Positions 51,154 through 51,160 of a stretch of DNA of 51,160 nucleotides are shown one piece after another (position 1 is the stretch's first letter; the number at the start of each line of letters is the position of its first letter). Below the pieces are notes generated by a model, which saw nothing but the letters and a program-made list of their open reading frames with translations, searched no databases and was not told where the DNA came from. Origin of the DNA: an uncultured Lachnospira sp. (GTDB lineage: Bacteria; Bacillota; Clostridia; Lachnospirales; Lachnospiraceae); assembly GCA_944381165.1 (NCBI GenBank), contig CALWKC010000021.1, positions 1 through 51,160 on the forward strand. The letters run 5' to 3'. The translations under genes and the position numbers were made by a program.

Positions 51154-51160
51154 CAGTATA

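Noticed and set aside
1-51160. CRISPR array, prophage or defence island
   Set aside because: No regularly spaced direct repeats, cas genes, integrases, phage structural genes or restriction enzymes were seen; the repeats present are inverted and dispersed.

Overview
The window looks like a chromosomal segment of a spore-forming, anaerobic member of the Clostridia, most likely Lachnospiraceae. Evidence: moderate-to-low G+C, strong Shine-Dalgarno sequences, SigA-type promoters, sporulation genes (gpr, spoIIP, a SpoVB-like flippase), a T-box leader, tmRNA, and families common in that group (DUF5688, DUF1292, MocR regulators, the long LeuA form, a divergent LigA). It is almost all core genome. 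I see no prophage, CRISPR array, defence island or complete insertion sequence.

Layout. 1-6.8 kb: end of a probable comEC, then holA, a TIGR04076/HMA-like fusion, a MATE exporter, a GNAT acetyltransferase, rpsT, gpr and spoIIP. 6.9-12.8 kb: a PepD-type dipeptidase, a MocR regulator facing a DUF5688 gene, and a Crp/FNR regulator facing an Fe-S protein across a palindrome. 12.8-20.7 kb: tRNA-Arg(CCG), rluF-like synthase, ligA, metA (predicted acetyl-CoA type), a SpoVB/MurJ-type flippase, a cysteine desulfurase and a PHP phosphoesterase. 21-31.8 kb: a Na/Pi cotransporter, then gap, pgk, tpiA, gpmI, secG, rnr, smpB and ssrA, linking lower glycolysis to protein export and RNA/ribosome quality control. 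31.8-39 kb: a broken methyltransferase, a two-component system with a lipoprotein downstream, a formate/nitrite transporter, an ECF S component and a KDG kinase. 39.4-51.1 kb: greA-like, a UvrD/PcrA helicase, DUF1292, Lrp/AsnC, a MoxR-DUF58-DUF4129 operon, then T-box(Leu)-leuA-maf-HAD-small acidic protein-rlmH.

The least ordinary content is non-coding. A 113-bp palindrome-rich repeat occurs twice in opposite orientation about 20 kb apart, differing at one base. A second 56-bp repeat also occurs as an inverted pair, upstream of smpB and of greA. Several compact hairpins share a GC-AAR-GC apex. The tpiA leader of about 190 nt can fold into a pseudoknotted RNA that I cannot assign to a known class. 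The Lrp gene has a strong terminator placed only about 60 nt after its promoter.

Many annotated starts here are chosen downstream of the longest possible reading frame because the Shine-Dalgarno sequence sits before the internal start (holA, gpr, the Fe-S protein, pgk, rnr, kdgK, greA, DUF1292, lrp, moxR and the acidic protein before rlmH). All names rest on motif recognition by eye; no database search was run.
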